From: Paenimyroides baculatum
GTDB taxonomy: Bacteria; Bacteroidota; Bacteroidia; Flavobacteriales; Flavobacteriaceae
Reading direction: 5' to 3'
Length of the DNA: 64,000 nucleotides
Assembly (NCBI RefSeq): GCF_008629655.1
Contig: NZ_VWSG01000003.1
Coordinates: 162,366 to 226,365, forward strand
Of this stretch, positions 44,863 to 52,968 are shown piece by piece. The stretch's first letter is position 1, and each line of letters begins with the position of its first letter. A program made the position numbers and the translations under genes. The notes below the pieces were generated by a model. That model did not search any database. It was not told where the DNA came from and worked only from the letters and a program-made list of their open reading frames with translations.

Positions 44863-45324
44863 ATGAAATTAGATCCTACAGACTATAAGATTATTGAGCT
44901 TTTGCAACAGAACTGTAAGCAAACAACAAAAGAAATGGCAGACCAACTAGGTCTTTCGACAACAGCGGTTTATGAACGTATAAAAAAATTGGAGAAACAA
45001 AATATCATAACCGATTATGTTGCCATTGTTAATAAGGATAAAATAAACCGGAGTTTTATGGCGATTGCGCACATAAAGATAAAATCGCATTCTAAAGACG
45101 CTATTTTAAGGTTCGAAAAAAAGGTGGATCAGATTCCTGAAGTTTTAGAATGTTTTCACGTGAGCGGTGAATACGATTACATTTTGAAAATCGGTGTACA
45201 GGATATGGAGGCTTATCGCGAGTTTATGTTATCGAAACTTACCACAATGGAAGAAGTTCAAAGCACACACAGTATGTTTGTAATTAAAGAGGTTAAAAAC
45301 ACGAAAACCTACAGTGTTTTGTAG
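44863..45324 (+). CDS. Lrp/AsnC-family transcriptional regulator
   Basis: 153 residues with an N-terminal winged helix (LDPTDYKIIELLQQNCKQTTKEMADQLGLSTTAVYERIKKL) and a C-terminal RAM/ACT ligand domain (about 65-145, including CFHVSGEYDYILKI). Divergent from the PLP lyase gene, so it probably controls it in response to an amino acid, as MdeR does for methionine gamma-lyase; this is inference from position. It converges with xerD with only 9 bp between the stops. Confidence 0.92.
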   Translation: MKLDPTDYKIIELLQQNCKQTTKEMADQLGLSTTAVYERIKKLEKQNIITDYVAIVNKDKINRSFMAIAHIKIKSHSKDAILRFEKKVDQIPEVLECFHVSGEYDYILKIGVQDMEAYREFMLSKLTTMEEVQSTHSMFVIKEVKNTKTYSVL

Positions 45325-45333
45325 TAAATAATA

Positions 45334-46218
45334 TTACTTATTGTTCCAAGGGTGGAATTTTTCTACTTCTTGTTTTAATTTCTGTTTATCTAAATGCAGA
45401 TACACTTCGGTAGTTGTGATAGATTCGTGCCCCAACATAAGTTGAATAGAACGCAGATCTGCTCCATTTTCAAGCAAATGTGTAGCAAAAGAATGACGCA
45501 ACGTGTGCGGACTTACATTTTTAGTGAGTCCGGCAATTTTGGTAAGATCCTTTAATATGGTAAAAATCATTGCCCGGGTTAATTGTGCGCCTCTACGATT
45601 TAAAAACAAAATATCTTCAGCTTGTATCTTTTTCAAATGTGAACGACTTTGCTGTATATAGTTGTTGATTTTTTTCACAGCAGAAGATGCTATGGGAACA
45701 AAACGCTGTTTTGAGCCTTTACCCAGAACCTTTATAAAACCTTCATCAAAATACAGATCAGAGAGTTTTAAGCCTATTACTTCAGATACTCGCAAGCCAC
45801 ACGAATACATTGTTTCGATAATTGCATCGTTCCGTACACCTTCATCTTTAGTAAAATCGATTAAACTTTGCAGTAAATCAATTTCATCAACCGAAAGAAC
45901 AACGGGTAATTTCCGAGTTTGCCGGGGTAATTCTATAAAAGTAACCGGATTGTTGTGTATTGCATTCTGTAAAATAAGAAAATTATAAAAATGATTCAAA
46001 CTTGAAAGTATGCGTGCTTGAGTTGAAGCTGCAAGAAAATCGGCAACGAAATAGATAAAATTTCTAATATCGCTTTCTTCAACATGCAACATATCCACAT
46101 CTGAACCCAAAAACTGTTGCAGCTTTTCCAGATCGTACAGATAATTTACAAGCGTATTTTCTGCAACTCCACGTTCTAACTTTAAATAATAGGTAAACTG
46201 TTCAATATAATTGTCCAT
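45334..46218 (-). CDS. xerD: Site-specific tyrosine recombinase XerD
   Basis: Resolves chromosome dimers at dif with XerC. Start taken at ATG 46218 (MDNYIEQFTYYLKLERGVAENT). The longer frame to 46293 would overlap the terminator and the upstream gene. Residues 1-100 form the SAM-like DNA-binding domain. The catalytic residues are present: Arg in CGLRVSEVIGL, Lys in GKGSKQRFVPI, His-x-x-Arg in SPHTLRHSFATHLLENGAD, the His in LGHESI and the Tyr nucleophile in TTTEVYLH. The 294-residue length is normal. Its ATG sits directly behind the U-tract of the terminator of the preceding gene. Confidence 0.92.
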   Translation of the reverse strand: MDNYIEQFTYYLKLERGVAENTLVNYLYDLEKLQQFLGSDVDMLHVEESDIRNFIYFVADFLAASTQARILSSLNHFYNFLILQNAIHNNPVTFIELPRQTRKLPVVLSVDEIDLLQSLIDFTKDEGVRNDAIIETMYSCGLRVSEVIGLKLSDLYFDEGFIKVLGKGSKQRFVPIASSAVKKINNYIQQSRSHLKKIQAEDILFLNRRGAQLTRAMIFTILKDLTKIAGLTKNVSPHTLRHSFATHLLENGADLRSIQLMLGHESITTTEVYLHLDKQKLKQEVEKFHPWNNK

Positions 46219-46222
46219 AAAA

Positions 46223-46245
46223 AAACCACCATTAAATGGTGGTTT
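46223..46245 (-). terminator. Terminator abutting the xerD start
   Basis: AAACCACCAT (46223-46232) pairs with ATGGTGGTTT (46236-46245). Read leftward, seven U follow and run directly into the xerD ATG at 46218. Confidence 0.75.
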
Positions 46246-46267
46246 AAAAATACTATATTCTAAATTA

Positions 46268-46867
46268 CTAATCAAATTTATAACCGATACCAACCTGTAT
46301 CACATTATTTTTAATTGCATCGCCCGAACTGGTGTTGTTTCTGATATCAGATAATCCCAAATTGTAGCGCGCATTTACAAACATACCAACAGGTAAATCG
46401 TAAGCTAAACCAAATCCTAAACCAAAATCGGTAGATTTAAAGTCATCTTTGGTATCATCTTTAATCGAACTGTTTCCGCTTTCAATTTTTGCTTCAGATT
46501 TCACTAAAAATCCAACTTGTGGTCCTGCTTCAACAGAAAAACCGTCAACAATATAATACTTCGCCAAAATAGGAATATTGATATAATCGTTATTCCAAGT
46601 TGTTTTCACATCACCTAAGACGGGTACTGTGGTCGTATTTTTTGTTCCTTGTGCCGAATAAACAACTTCGGGCTGAATAGAGAACTTTTCGTTGAACTTA
46701 ATTTCTGCAACAGCACCTACGTGAAAACCTGTTTTCATTTCGCTATTGTCTACTCCAGATAAATTTGCAAAGTTTACCCCTGCCTTTGGACCGAATTTTA
46801 ACTGTTGTTGTGCGAATGCAGCTGTACATGTACCCAATACAAATGCTGCTAAAATTACTTTTTTCAT
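46268..46867 (-). CDS. Outer-membrane beta-barrel protein (PorT/Omp-type)
   Basis: 199 residues with a Sec signal peptide (MKKVILAAFVLGTCTAAFAQ) and a small beta-barrel pattern, LKFGPKAGVNFANLSG, SVEAGPQVGFLVKSE, ending in the C-terminal aromatic signature VGIGYKFD. This is the common flavobacterial PorT-like/outer-membrane beta-barrel family. It is the last of three barrel genes in the same direction, separated from the next by 45 bp. Confidence 0.82.
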   Translation of the reverse strand: MKKVILAAFVLGTCTAAFAQQQLKFGPKAGVNFANLSGVDNSEMKTGFHVGAVAEIKFNEKFSIQPEVVYSAQGTKNTTTVPVLGDVKTTWNNDYINIPILAKYYIVDGFSVEAGPQVGFLVKSEAKIESGNSSIKDDTKDDFKSTDFGLGFGLAYDLPVGMFVNARYNLGLSDIRNNTSSGDAIKNNVIQVGIGYKFD

Positions 46868-46912
46868 AATACTTTCTATTTTTAAAAAGTATCATACCAA
46901 AAGTGTGCCAAA

Positions 46913-47716
46913 TTAAAATTTATATCCTAACGAAAGTTGAACCGATGTATTAGTCATTGGTGCAAACTTTAAATTGTTATTCATATAATCAAGTTCTCGC
47001 TGCAATTCTGGACCTGCATCAGGAATAGTGAATTTTTGGTAGTCGTTGTCCTTTTTGTAAATATCTTGTAAGCCCATATAGTAACGAAAGTTAATAAACA
47101 TTCCGCTTTCCATATAATATGAAAAACCACCTGTAATACCATAATCCATTTTTTCATAAAAATCATCTGGATCTTTGCTACGGTAACCTGCTTCAAAAAC
47201 TGCTTTATCTAATTGTGAATATGATGCTACATATCGTGGATCTGTTAAATACAGATATTCACGTGCGGTATTGTATTTGTTAGCATCGAACTGCCCCGTT
47301 GCATCTAACATATAACCAATCTGTCCACCAAATTCAAGAGAAAAATTCTTACTTGGGTAATATTTAAATGTAAGTGGTAAGTACATATAGTGCATGGTAA
47401 CGTTTTCTAATTTCTTAGTTTCAATTACTTTATCTGTAAGCATATCTATTTGATCGTACTCTGCACCTTTATATCCTTGTACGGAATATTGTAGTTCTGC
47501 CTGAAGAGCAAACTTTTTATAGAAAGATAAAGGAATCTCTATTGTTCCACCAATCTGCAACCCTGGCTTAAAATCTTGGGTGTTACCGCCTGTAAGTTTA
47601 GACATGTTTCCACCAACCTTTATACCGGTTTCAATTAAATTTCTGTGATTGCGTTGTGCGAAACTATTTGTTGTTAACAGTCCTAAAAAAGCGATTGACA
47701 GTAATATTTTCTTCAT
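46913..47716 (-). CDS. Outer-membrane beta-barrel protein (PorT/Omp-type)
   Basis: 267 residues; signal peptide ending TNSFAQ. The barrel pattern runs from IETGIKVGGNMSKLTG to the terminal LSLGYKF, and it matches the protein at 46268 in the start and end blocks (xKxGGNxSKLTG, NFRYxxGLxDI). A longer loop region around residues 130-200 is acidic and aromatic. Specific function unknown. Confidence 0.8.
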   Translation of the reverse strand: MKKILLSIAFLGLLTTNSFAQRNHRNLIETGIKVGGNMSKLTGGNTQDFKPGLQIGGTIEIPLSFYKKFALQAELQYSVQGYKGAEYDQIDMLTDKVIETKKLENVTMHYMYLPLTFKYYPSKNFSLEFGGQIGYMLDATGQFDANKYNTAREYLYLTDPRYVASYSQLDKAVFEAGYRSKDPDDFYEKMDYGITGGFSYYMESGMFINFRYYMGLQDIYKKDNDYQKFTIPDAGPELQRELDYMNNNLKFAPMTNTSVQLSLGYKF

Positions 47717-47760
47717 TAGTTTAGCTTTAAAAATATTTTAAGCCTTAAAGATATAAAAAA

Positions 47761-47782
47761 AGCCTTTCAAAAATGAAAGGCT
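47761..47782 (-). terminator. Intrinsic terminator
   Basis: AGCCTTTC (47761-47768) pairs with GAAAGGCT (47775-47782). Read leftward the stem is followed by a U-rich run, terminating the gene that ends at 47815. Confidence 0.75.
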
Positions 47783-47814
47783 CTTAAAATTTTATTAAAA
47801 TTATTTTAAATTTC

Positions 47815-48468
47815 TTACAATTTAAATGTTAAACCGAATGTTGCAGCATCAAAAAAGTTATTAAAGTTGTTGATGTTAGCATAGAAATCAGTTGTAGCTT
47901 TTGAATTAGGGGCATCAGATTTTCCTGAATTAAATCCAATCAAGTTACTTAAAGCAAAGTTTACAGCAATTTTAGGCGTTACAAAGTAATTAAAACCTAA
48001 AGTTGCATTTACACCAAAATCGTTATACTTAGGTAATTCTCTATTAACTGTTACATCATCTGTTACAGTGATTGTTTCTCTTTTAGAAGAATCATAGCCA
48101 ATTCCTAACTCAGCATAAGGTTGAAATCTTTTCATGTCTGCAATATAGTAACGACCAAATATTTCAAAACCAACAGTACTAAATCTTTCTTCTTCGTAAT
48201 TGCCATTCACATCATTATAGTCTTCTACGTTAGAAGCACCTATGTTTAAACCTAAACCTACAGCAAATTTATCTGTTACAAAATAACCCGCTTTAGGTGT
48301 AAAGTTAAAGTTAGATCTTTTTATAGTTTCTGCTCTGTCATCTTGCGTGTTCGCTTGTAAACTACCTTCCAATAAAATGTCTCCTTGGTTAAAACCAAAT
48401 GTTTGCTCTTGTGCTTGTGCAGCAGCTCCCGTTGCCAACACAGCTAATGATAATAAAATCTTTTTCAT
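47815..48468 (-). CDS. Outer-membrane beta-barrel protein
   Basis: 217 residues; signal peptide ending GAAAQAQ. Beta-barrel strands alternate through the sequence (FTPKAGYFVTDKFAVGLGLNIG, FQPYAELGIGYDSSK, GVNATLGFNYFVTPKIAVNFALSN) and it ends in TFGLTFKL. It is of the OmpW/opacity-like small-barrel type common in flavobacteria. It has its own terminator and lies upstream of the other two barrel genes. Confidence 0.8.
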   Translation of the reverse strand: MKKILLSLAVLATGAAAQAQEQTFGFNQGDILLEGSLQANTQDDRAETIKRSNFNFTPKAGYFVTDKFAVGLGLNIGASNVEDYNDVNGNYEEERFSTVGFEIFGRYYIADMKRFQPYAELGIGYDSSKRETITVTDDVTVNRELPKYNDFGVNATLGFNYFVTPKIAVNFALSNLIGFNSGKSDAPNSKATTDFYANINNFNNFFDAATFGLTFKL

Positions 48469-48687
48469 TTTCTTTTTATTTTTTTGTAGATCAAATTTAC
48501 GAAATCAATAATTTACAGACCTATTATTTTAACAATTATTTAAAACAAAGATGTTAATTTCTTAAAGAAATCAATTGTTGATAATTGCAACGGATTAAAC
48601 CTTAAACCTTTACAAAACAATAAACCTACCATTGCAACCATTAATATTTTTTTGATACTTTTACGTTAAAATTTAACACCTCAACTA

Positions 48688-49107
48688 ATGAAAATAGCCA
48701 TTATAAACGGACCAAACTTGAATTTGTTAGGAAAAAGAGAGCCTGAAGTATATGGCAACGAGACTTTTGAAGCATATTTTGAATTATTACAAAAGGAATT
48801 TAAAACAATCGATCTGATTTACTTTCAAAGCAATCATGAAGGTGACCTTATTGATAAAATTCACGAAGTAGGATTTGATTTTGACGGTATTGTTTTAAAT
48901 GCAGGTGCTTACACCCATACTTCTATTGCTATTGCAGATGCTGTTAGCGCTGTTGAAACTCCCGTTATAGAAGTACATATAAGTAATGTGTTTAAAAGAG
49001 AACAATTCAGACATCAATCTTACATTTCGCCCGTTGCAAAAGGAACTATCGGCGGTTTCGGTTTACAATCGTATAAACTGGCGATATCCTATTTCCTTAA
49101 CAAATAG
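48688..49107 (+). CDS. aroQ: Type II 3-dehydroquinate dehydratase
   Basis: Third step of the shikimate pathway, removing water from 3-dehydroquinate. The 139-residue protein has the family start IINGPNLNLLGKREPEVYG, the catalytic Tyr in that loop (Y24), FQSNHEGDLIDKIHE, LNAGAYTHTSIAIADA and EVHISNVFKREQFRHQSYISP with the catalytic His and Arg. The length is exactly that of AroQ. It stands alone. Confidence 0.96.
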   Translation: MKIAIINGPNLNLLGKREPEVYGNETFEAYFELLQKEFKTIDLIYFQSNHEGDLIDKIHEVGFDFDGIVLNAGAYTHTSIAIADAVSAVETPVIEVHISNVFKREQFRHQSYISPVAKGTIGGFGLQSYKLAISYFLNK

Positions 49108-49112
49108 CCAGC

Positions 49113-49144
49113 TTTTGTTTTTTTAACATATTTTTTTATTTTTG
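49113..49144 (+). promoter_or_regulatory. Promoter of the TM2/DUF2752/DUF4870 operon
   Basis: TTTTG at 49113-49117 (-33) and TATTTTTG at 49137-49144 (-7) with 19 bp between. Transcription would start near 49150, giving an 80-nt leader. Confidence 0.6.
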
Positions 49145-49149
49145 CAATT

Positions 49150-49229
49150 GATTGTTGGAGACCAGAAACCATTAAAAACGGAGCGATGCCGAAAAGCTAT
49201 ATGAGTAGGATACTGAAAAAAACATAATA
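49150..49229 (+). other. Leader of the TM2 operon with an upstream ORF
   Basis: The 80-nt leader carries GGAGACCAGAAACC, CGGAGCGATGCCG (a small hairpin) and a 13-codon ORF (49186-49227, MPKSYMSRILKKT) whose stop codon ends 2 nt before the TM2 gene ATG. No terminator is present. This could be an upstream ORF coupled to the gene or a structured leader RNA. Confidence 0.4.
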
Positions 49230-49580
49230 ATGGATACACAAAAAGTTGATATGTTCATAATGACTAACAGTAAATTCTTTGAAAGTCATCAACTGGGATA
49301 TATCAAAGAAGAACTTTTAAAATTAGATGATTCTAAATGGACAATGGTTCAAATGCAACAATTTAAAGATCCAACAACCAGCCTTATTGTTTCATTAGTG
49401 GGCGGAGGATCTTTAGGAATTGATAGATTTATGATTGGCGATACTGGTATTGGCGTTGGTAAACTGTTAACTTGTGGTGGTCTTGGCATTTGGACAATAA
49501 TTGATTTCTTTTTGATTATGGGTGCTACTAGAGAAAAAAACATGGAAAAACTTCAGCAAGTTTTCATGAATGCATATTAA
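49230..49580 (+). CDS. TM2 domain-containing membrane protein
   Basis: 116 residues. The TM2 domain (two helices with the intervening short loop) covers about 45-105: SLVGGGSLGIDRFMIGDTGIGVGKLLTCGGLGIWTIIDFFLIMG, matching the conserved G-x-x-G-x-D-R-F ... G-G-x-G-x-W-x-x-x-D pattern. The N-terminus is a short soluble helix. Function of TM2 proteins in bacteria is unknown. It overlaps the next gene by 11 bp. Confidence 0.85.
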   Translation: MDTQKVDMFIMTNSKFFESHQLGYIKEELLKLDDSKWTMVQMQQFKDPTTSLIVSLVGGGSLGIDRFMIGDTGIGVGKLLTCGGLGIWTIIDFFLIMGATREKNMEKLQQVFMNAY

Positions 49581-49986
49581 AAAAAATAAGTTTTATTTTT
49601 TCTTAATTATAGCCTGCTTTGCGGGCTATATTTGGCTTTTTTACAATATAAACGCAGTTTCAAATACAAATTCGGGTATAGAAATCTGTCCATTTAAAAG
49701 AGTAACAACCTTACCTTGCCCATCCTGCGGATCAACCAGATCAGTAATTGCTTTAATAAGTGGAGATCTTCAAAAAGCATTATTAATAAATCCGTTAGGA
49801 TTTTTAATTGCTGCGGTATTGCTTGTGCTTCCTTTTTGGTTATTGTATGATTTAATCTTAAAGAAAGAAACTTTTTTAAAGTTTTATAAAGATGCGGAAC
49901 GATTTTTAAGAAAACCTAAAATAGCATTCTTATTCGTTTCGTTAGTTTTGATTAATTGGATTTGGAACATTATAAAGGATTTATGA
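49570..49986 (+). CDS. DUF2752 family membrane protein
   Basis: 138 residues with an N-terminal membrane helix, the DUF2752 core CPFKRVTTLPCPSCGSTRS (two CxxxxxxxCPxCG-type cysteines, about 38-56), two more hydrophobic segments and a C-terminal one. The CPSCG motif could bind metal or be redox active, but no role is established. It is translated in overlap with the TM2 gene and with the following gene (ATGA). Confidence 0.82.
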   Translation: MHIKKNKFYFFLIIACFAGYIWLFYNINAVSNTNSGIEICPFKRVTTLPCPSCGSTRSVIALISGDLQKALLINPLGFLIAAVLLVLPFWLLYDLILKKETFLKFYKDAERFLRKPKIAFLFVSLVLINWIWNIIKDL

Positions 49987-50414
49987 TTTTAAAAAGAGAA
50001 TTCCCCTATACACCCGGTGAACATGAAGCCGAAAAAGCTTCAAACAGTTATTTAATGTCATTAGTAGCATTCGTTGCGGGGTTGCCATTCCCTATCATCA
50101 ATTTAATTGCATCGGTAGTTTTTTATTTCAGCAATATAAAAGGAACTTATTTTGTTCGTTGGCATTGCATGCAGGCATTGCTTTCGCAATTTGTTGTATT
50201 CCTTATTAATAACATAGGTTTTTGGTGGACAATTTCCTTAATCTATAATAAAACCGGTGTAAATACTTATTTTGCAGTTTACATTTCTTTTGTTTTGATC
50301 TTTAACATTATAGAATTTGTTGCTACCATATATTCTGCAATTGAAACCCGAAAAGGAATACATATAGAATGGTGGGGTTACAATAAGTTAACCGATCGAT
50401 TTTGTAAGCCTTAA
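49983..50414 (+). CDS. DUF4870-type membrane protein
   Basis: 143 residues from ATG 49983, which overlaps the preceding stop (ATGA). Three or four membrane segments, with the family-like block GTYFVRWHCMQALLSQF (about 53-69) and W-rich segments. The set TM2, DUF2752, DUF4870 as one operon suggests the three work together in the membrane. Function unknown. Confidence 0.72.
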   Translation: MILKREFPYTPGEHEAEKASNSYLMSLVAFVAGLPFPIINLIASVVFYFSNIKGTYFVRWHCMQALLSQFVVFLINNIGFWWTISLIYNKTGVNTYFAVYISFVLIFNIIEFVATIYSAIETRKGIHIEWWGYNKLTDRFCKP

Positions 50415-50422
50415 ATAAAAAA

Positions 50423-50450
50423 ACTCCCAAATAAAATATTATTTGGGAGT
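50423..50450. terminator. Bidirectional terminator
   Basis: ACTCCCAAAT (50423-50432) pairs with ATTTGGGAGT (50441-50450) between the convergent DUF4870 gene and proS, with A- and T-rich flanks. Confidence 0.85.
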
Positions 50451-50457
50451 CTTACTT

Positions 50458-51936
50458 TTAATATGCTTTTGCAAACATTACTCTTTTTGTAGAAGGTTTG
50501 CCTGTAAGTACACAAACACCATCTTCATCTGGTTGATCCATTGGAATACAGCGAATGGTTGCTTTTGTCAAATCTTTTATTTTTTCTTCGGTTTCTGGAG
50601 TTCCGTCCCAATGTGCCAATAAAAATCCGCCTCTGGTTTCCAAAACTTCTTTAAATTCTTCGAACGAATTTACTTGGGTAGTATGTTCTGCACGGTGATT
50701 AATTGCTTTTGTGAATAAATTTTCCTGAATATCATTTAATAGATTTTCAATATGATCAATCACAACGCTTTCTGCAACTACTTCTTTCGATAACAAATCG
50801 CGACGAGCTACTTCAAACGTTCCGTTTTCCAAATCTTTCGGACCAATGGCAATTCGCACCGGTACACCTTTCAACTCCCACTCGGCAAATTTAAAACCAG
50901 GTTTTTGGGTATCACGATCGTCGTATTTTACAGAAATTCCTTTCTTTTTAAACTCCGCAATCAATTCATCGGCTTTGTTTCCAATCTGTTGTAACTGTTC
51001 TTCATTTTTATAAATAGGAACAATCACTACCTGTATCGGAGCTAATTTTGGAGGAAGCACTAATCCGTTATCATCAGAATGCGTCATAATCAACGCACCC
51101 ATTAATCGAGTTGAAACACCCCATGAGGTAGCCCAAACGTATTCTTGCCTACCTTCTTTATTGGTAAATTTTACATCGAATGCTTTTGCAAAATTCTGAC
51201 CTAAAAAGTGCGATGTTCCTGCCTGTAACGCCTTACCATCTTGCATTAAAGCTTCAATAGTATAGGTCTCATCGGCACCGGCAAAACGCTCGGTTTCGGT
51301 TTTATATCCTTTAACAACAGGTATCGCCATGATGTTTTCAACCACATCAACATACACATCCTGCATTTGTTTAGCTTCTGTAATAGCTTCTGTTTTAGTA
51401 GCATGCGCCGTGTGTCCTTCCTGCCATAAAAATTCGGCAGTACGCAAGAACAAACGCGTACGCATTTCCCAACGCACCACATTTGCCCATTGGTTAATTA
51501 AAATCGGCAGGTCTCGATATGATTGGATCCAACCTTTATATGTACTCCAAATAATTGCTTCGGATGTTGGGCGAACGATTAATTCTTCTTCCAATTTTGC
51601 ATCGGGATCAACCATTAATTTTCCCGGATTGTCAGGATCGTTCTTTAAACGGTAATGTGTTACAATGGCACATTCTTTTGCAAAACCTTCGGCATTTTTT
51701 TCTTCAGCTTCGAACAAACTTTTCGGTACAAACAAAGGGAAATACGCATTGCTGTGACCTGTTTCCTTAAAACGACGGTCTAATTCTCCTTGTAATTTTT
51801 CCCAAATGGCGTATCCGTAAGGTTTGATAACCATACAGCCACGAACTCCTGAATTTTCAGCCAAATCGGCTTTTACAACCAGTTCGTTATACCATTTTGA
51901 ATAATCTTCCGATCTTGTAGTTAAATTCTTACTCAT
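50458..51936 (-). CDS. proS: Prolyl-tRNA synthetase (short, archaeal/eukaryal-type)
   Basis: Charges tRNA-Pro with proline. At 492 residues without the editing INS domain of the long bacterial form, it is the ProS type 3 common in Bacteroidota. Class II motifs are visible: [16 protein letters not shown] (motif 1 region), [25 protein letters not shown] (motif 2), and the anticodon-binding domain [13 protein letters not shown], with the C-terminal zinc-like block [26 protein letters not shown]. It is a single gene with its own divergent promoter and bidirectional terminator. Confidence 0.96.
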   Translation of the reverse strand: MSKNLTTRSEDYSKWYNELVVKADLAENSGVRGCMVIKPYGYAIWEKLQGELDRRFKETGHSNAYFPLFVPKSLFEAEEKNAEGFAKECAIVTHYRLKNDPDNPGKLMVDPDAKLEEELIVRPTSEAIIWSTYKGWIQSYRDLPILINQWANVVRWEMRTRLFLRTAEFLWQEGHTAHATKTEAITEAKQMQDVYVDVVENIMAIPVVKGYKTETERFAGADETYTIEALMQDGKALQAGTSHFLGQNFAKAFDVKFTNKEGRQEYVWATSWGVSTRLMGALIMTHSDDNGLVLPPKLAPIQVVIVPIYKNEEQLQQIGNKADELIAEFKKKGISVKYDDRDTQKPGFKFAEWELKGVPVRIAIGPKDLENGTFEVARRDLLSKEVVAESVVIDHIENLLNDIQENLFTKAINHRAEHTTQVNSFEEFKEVLETRGGFLLAHWDGTPETEEKIKDLTKATIRCIPMDQPDEDGVCVLTGKPSTKRVMFAKAY

Positions 51937-51990
51937 TTTTAGTATATTGGTATATATTTTGATTAGATAATATTAATACATTATTTTGTA

Positions 51991-51998
51991 CAAATCTA
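51991..51998 (-). promoter_or_regulatory. Putative -7 element of proS
   Basis: Minus-strand TAGATTTG matches TAnnTTTG, 55 bp before the proS start. It lies 2 bp from an opposite -7 element at 52001-52008. Confidence 0.4.
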
Positions 51999-52000
51999 CT

Positions 52001-52008
52001 TAAATTTG
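52001..52008 (+). promoter_or_regulatory. Putative -7 element for the Gly/Trp/Tyr-rich lipoprotein gene
   Basis: TAAATTTG matches TAnnTTTG, 28 bp before the ATG at 52036. Confidence 0.45.
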
Positions 52009-52035
52009 TAATGTTCAACAATAAAAACTTTAAAT

Positions 52036-52932
52036 ATGCTACCTAATATCTTTAAGAGATCGAATTTAATACGTTTTTGCCTTGTAACATCTTCGGGACT
52101 GCTTCTTACGGCTTGTTCGGGCTTGAACCAAAAGCCTTACGATGTTGATGGAATTTACAACAACAGCAAGATTGTTGTTGAAGATACACATGAAAAAGGT
52201 ACTTACTATCAAGAATATTTCAAGGAAAAATCGGAAGAAACCGATGCTTATTTTACCGATGTTGAAAATTATTCATCTAACTACAACGAAGCAAACGGCG
52301 GTTGGGGCGATGCTACTTCTGAAACGCAATTAGTTTACCATTATGACAACTGGGGCTGGGGTAACCCATATTGGGGTTGGAATAATTGGGGCTGGGGCAT
52401 GGGATTTGGTTACGGCTTCGGTTTTGGCTGGGGCGGCGGCTGGGGCTATCCTTATTATGGCTGGGGTGGCGGCTGGGGTTATCCTTACTACGGCGGTGGC
52501 TGGGGTTGGGGTTACAACGGTTACCGAAACATTTCTAGAAGCAACAGTTACCGTTCGTTAACATCGCGGCAAATGGCTGGAGCAAACGGAAACCGTATGG
52601 TTGCCAACAATACCCGTAGTTTAAGAGGGTCGTCTTTAAACAGCAGCAGAAATCTGAATGCAACAAACAGAACTTTTGCCAGAGCGAATACTTCTTTAAA
52701 CAGAATATCGACTAATCGGGAAATGATGCGTAGTACCAGAACTACCTCTTTTGACGATAATAGAACCATTAGAAACAACAGATTCAACACCAATACACGC
52801 ACAAACACCAATACGCGTATGGAACGAAGCACAAGCAGACCAACCTACACCCCATCATCTAACACCAGAATGAATACAGGTGGCAGCATGGGCGGCGGAA
52901 TGCGTTCTGGCGCCGGTGGCGGAAGAAGATAA
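52036..52932 (+). CDS. Gly/Trp/Tyr-rich lipoprotein of unknown function
   Basis: 298 residues. The N-terminus is a lipoprotein signal peptide with lipobox LTAC (Cys about residue 27). Residues 28-100 are an acidic soluble part. Residues about 103-170 are a low-complexity stretch of GWGNPYWGWNNWGWG-type repeats, with near-duplicate DNA units at 52437-52505. The remainder is Arg/Asn/Ser/Thr-rich with a terminal Gly-rich tail. Such aromatic-glycine repeats occur in cell-surface and stress-related proteins. The downstream neighbour is a FadL-type porin, 36 bp away, so the two are probably co-transcribed. Confidence 0.75.
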   Translation: MLPNIFKRSNLIRFCLVTSSGLLLTACSGLNQKPYDVDGIYNNSKIVVEDTHEKGTYYQEYFKEKSEETDAYFTDVENYSSNYNEANGGWGDATSETQLVYHYDNWGWGNPYWGWNNWGWGMGFGYGFGFGWGGGWGYPYYGWGGGWGYPYYGGGWGWGYNGYRNISRSNSYRSLTSRQMAGANGNRMVANNTRSLRGSSLNSSRNLNATNRTFARANTSLNRISTNREMMRSTRTTSFDDNRTIRNNRFNTNTRTNTNTRMERSTSRPTYTPSSNTRMNTGGSMGGGMRSGAGGGRR

Positions 52933-52968
52933 TTTACAACGACTATTATTAAGATTTAACGATACAGT

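Noticed and set aside
45325..45333. Terminator between the Lrp gene and xerD
   Set aside because: Only 9 bp separate the stops, and no hairpin with a U-tract is visible.
49150..49229. Known riboswitch or ribozyme in the TM2 leader
   Set aside because: I compared it by eye with c-di-GMP, SAM, guanidine and hammerhead cores and found no match.
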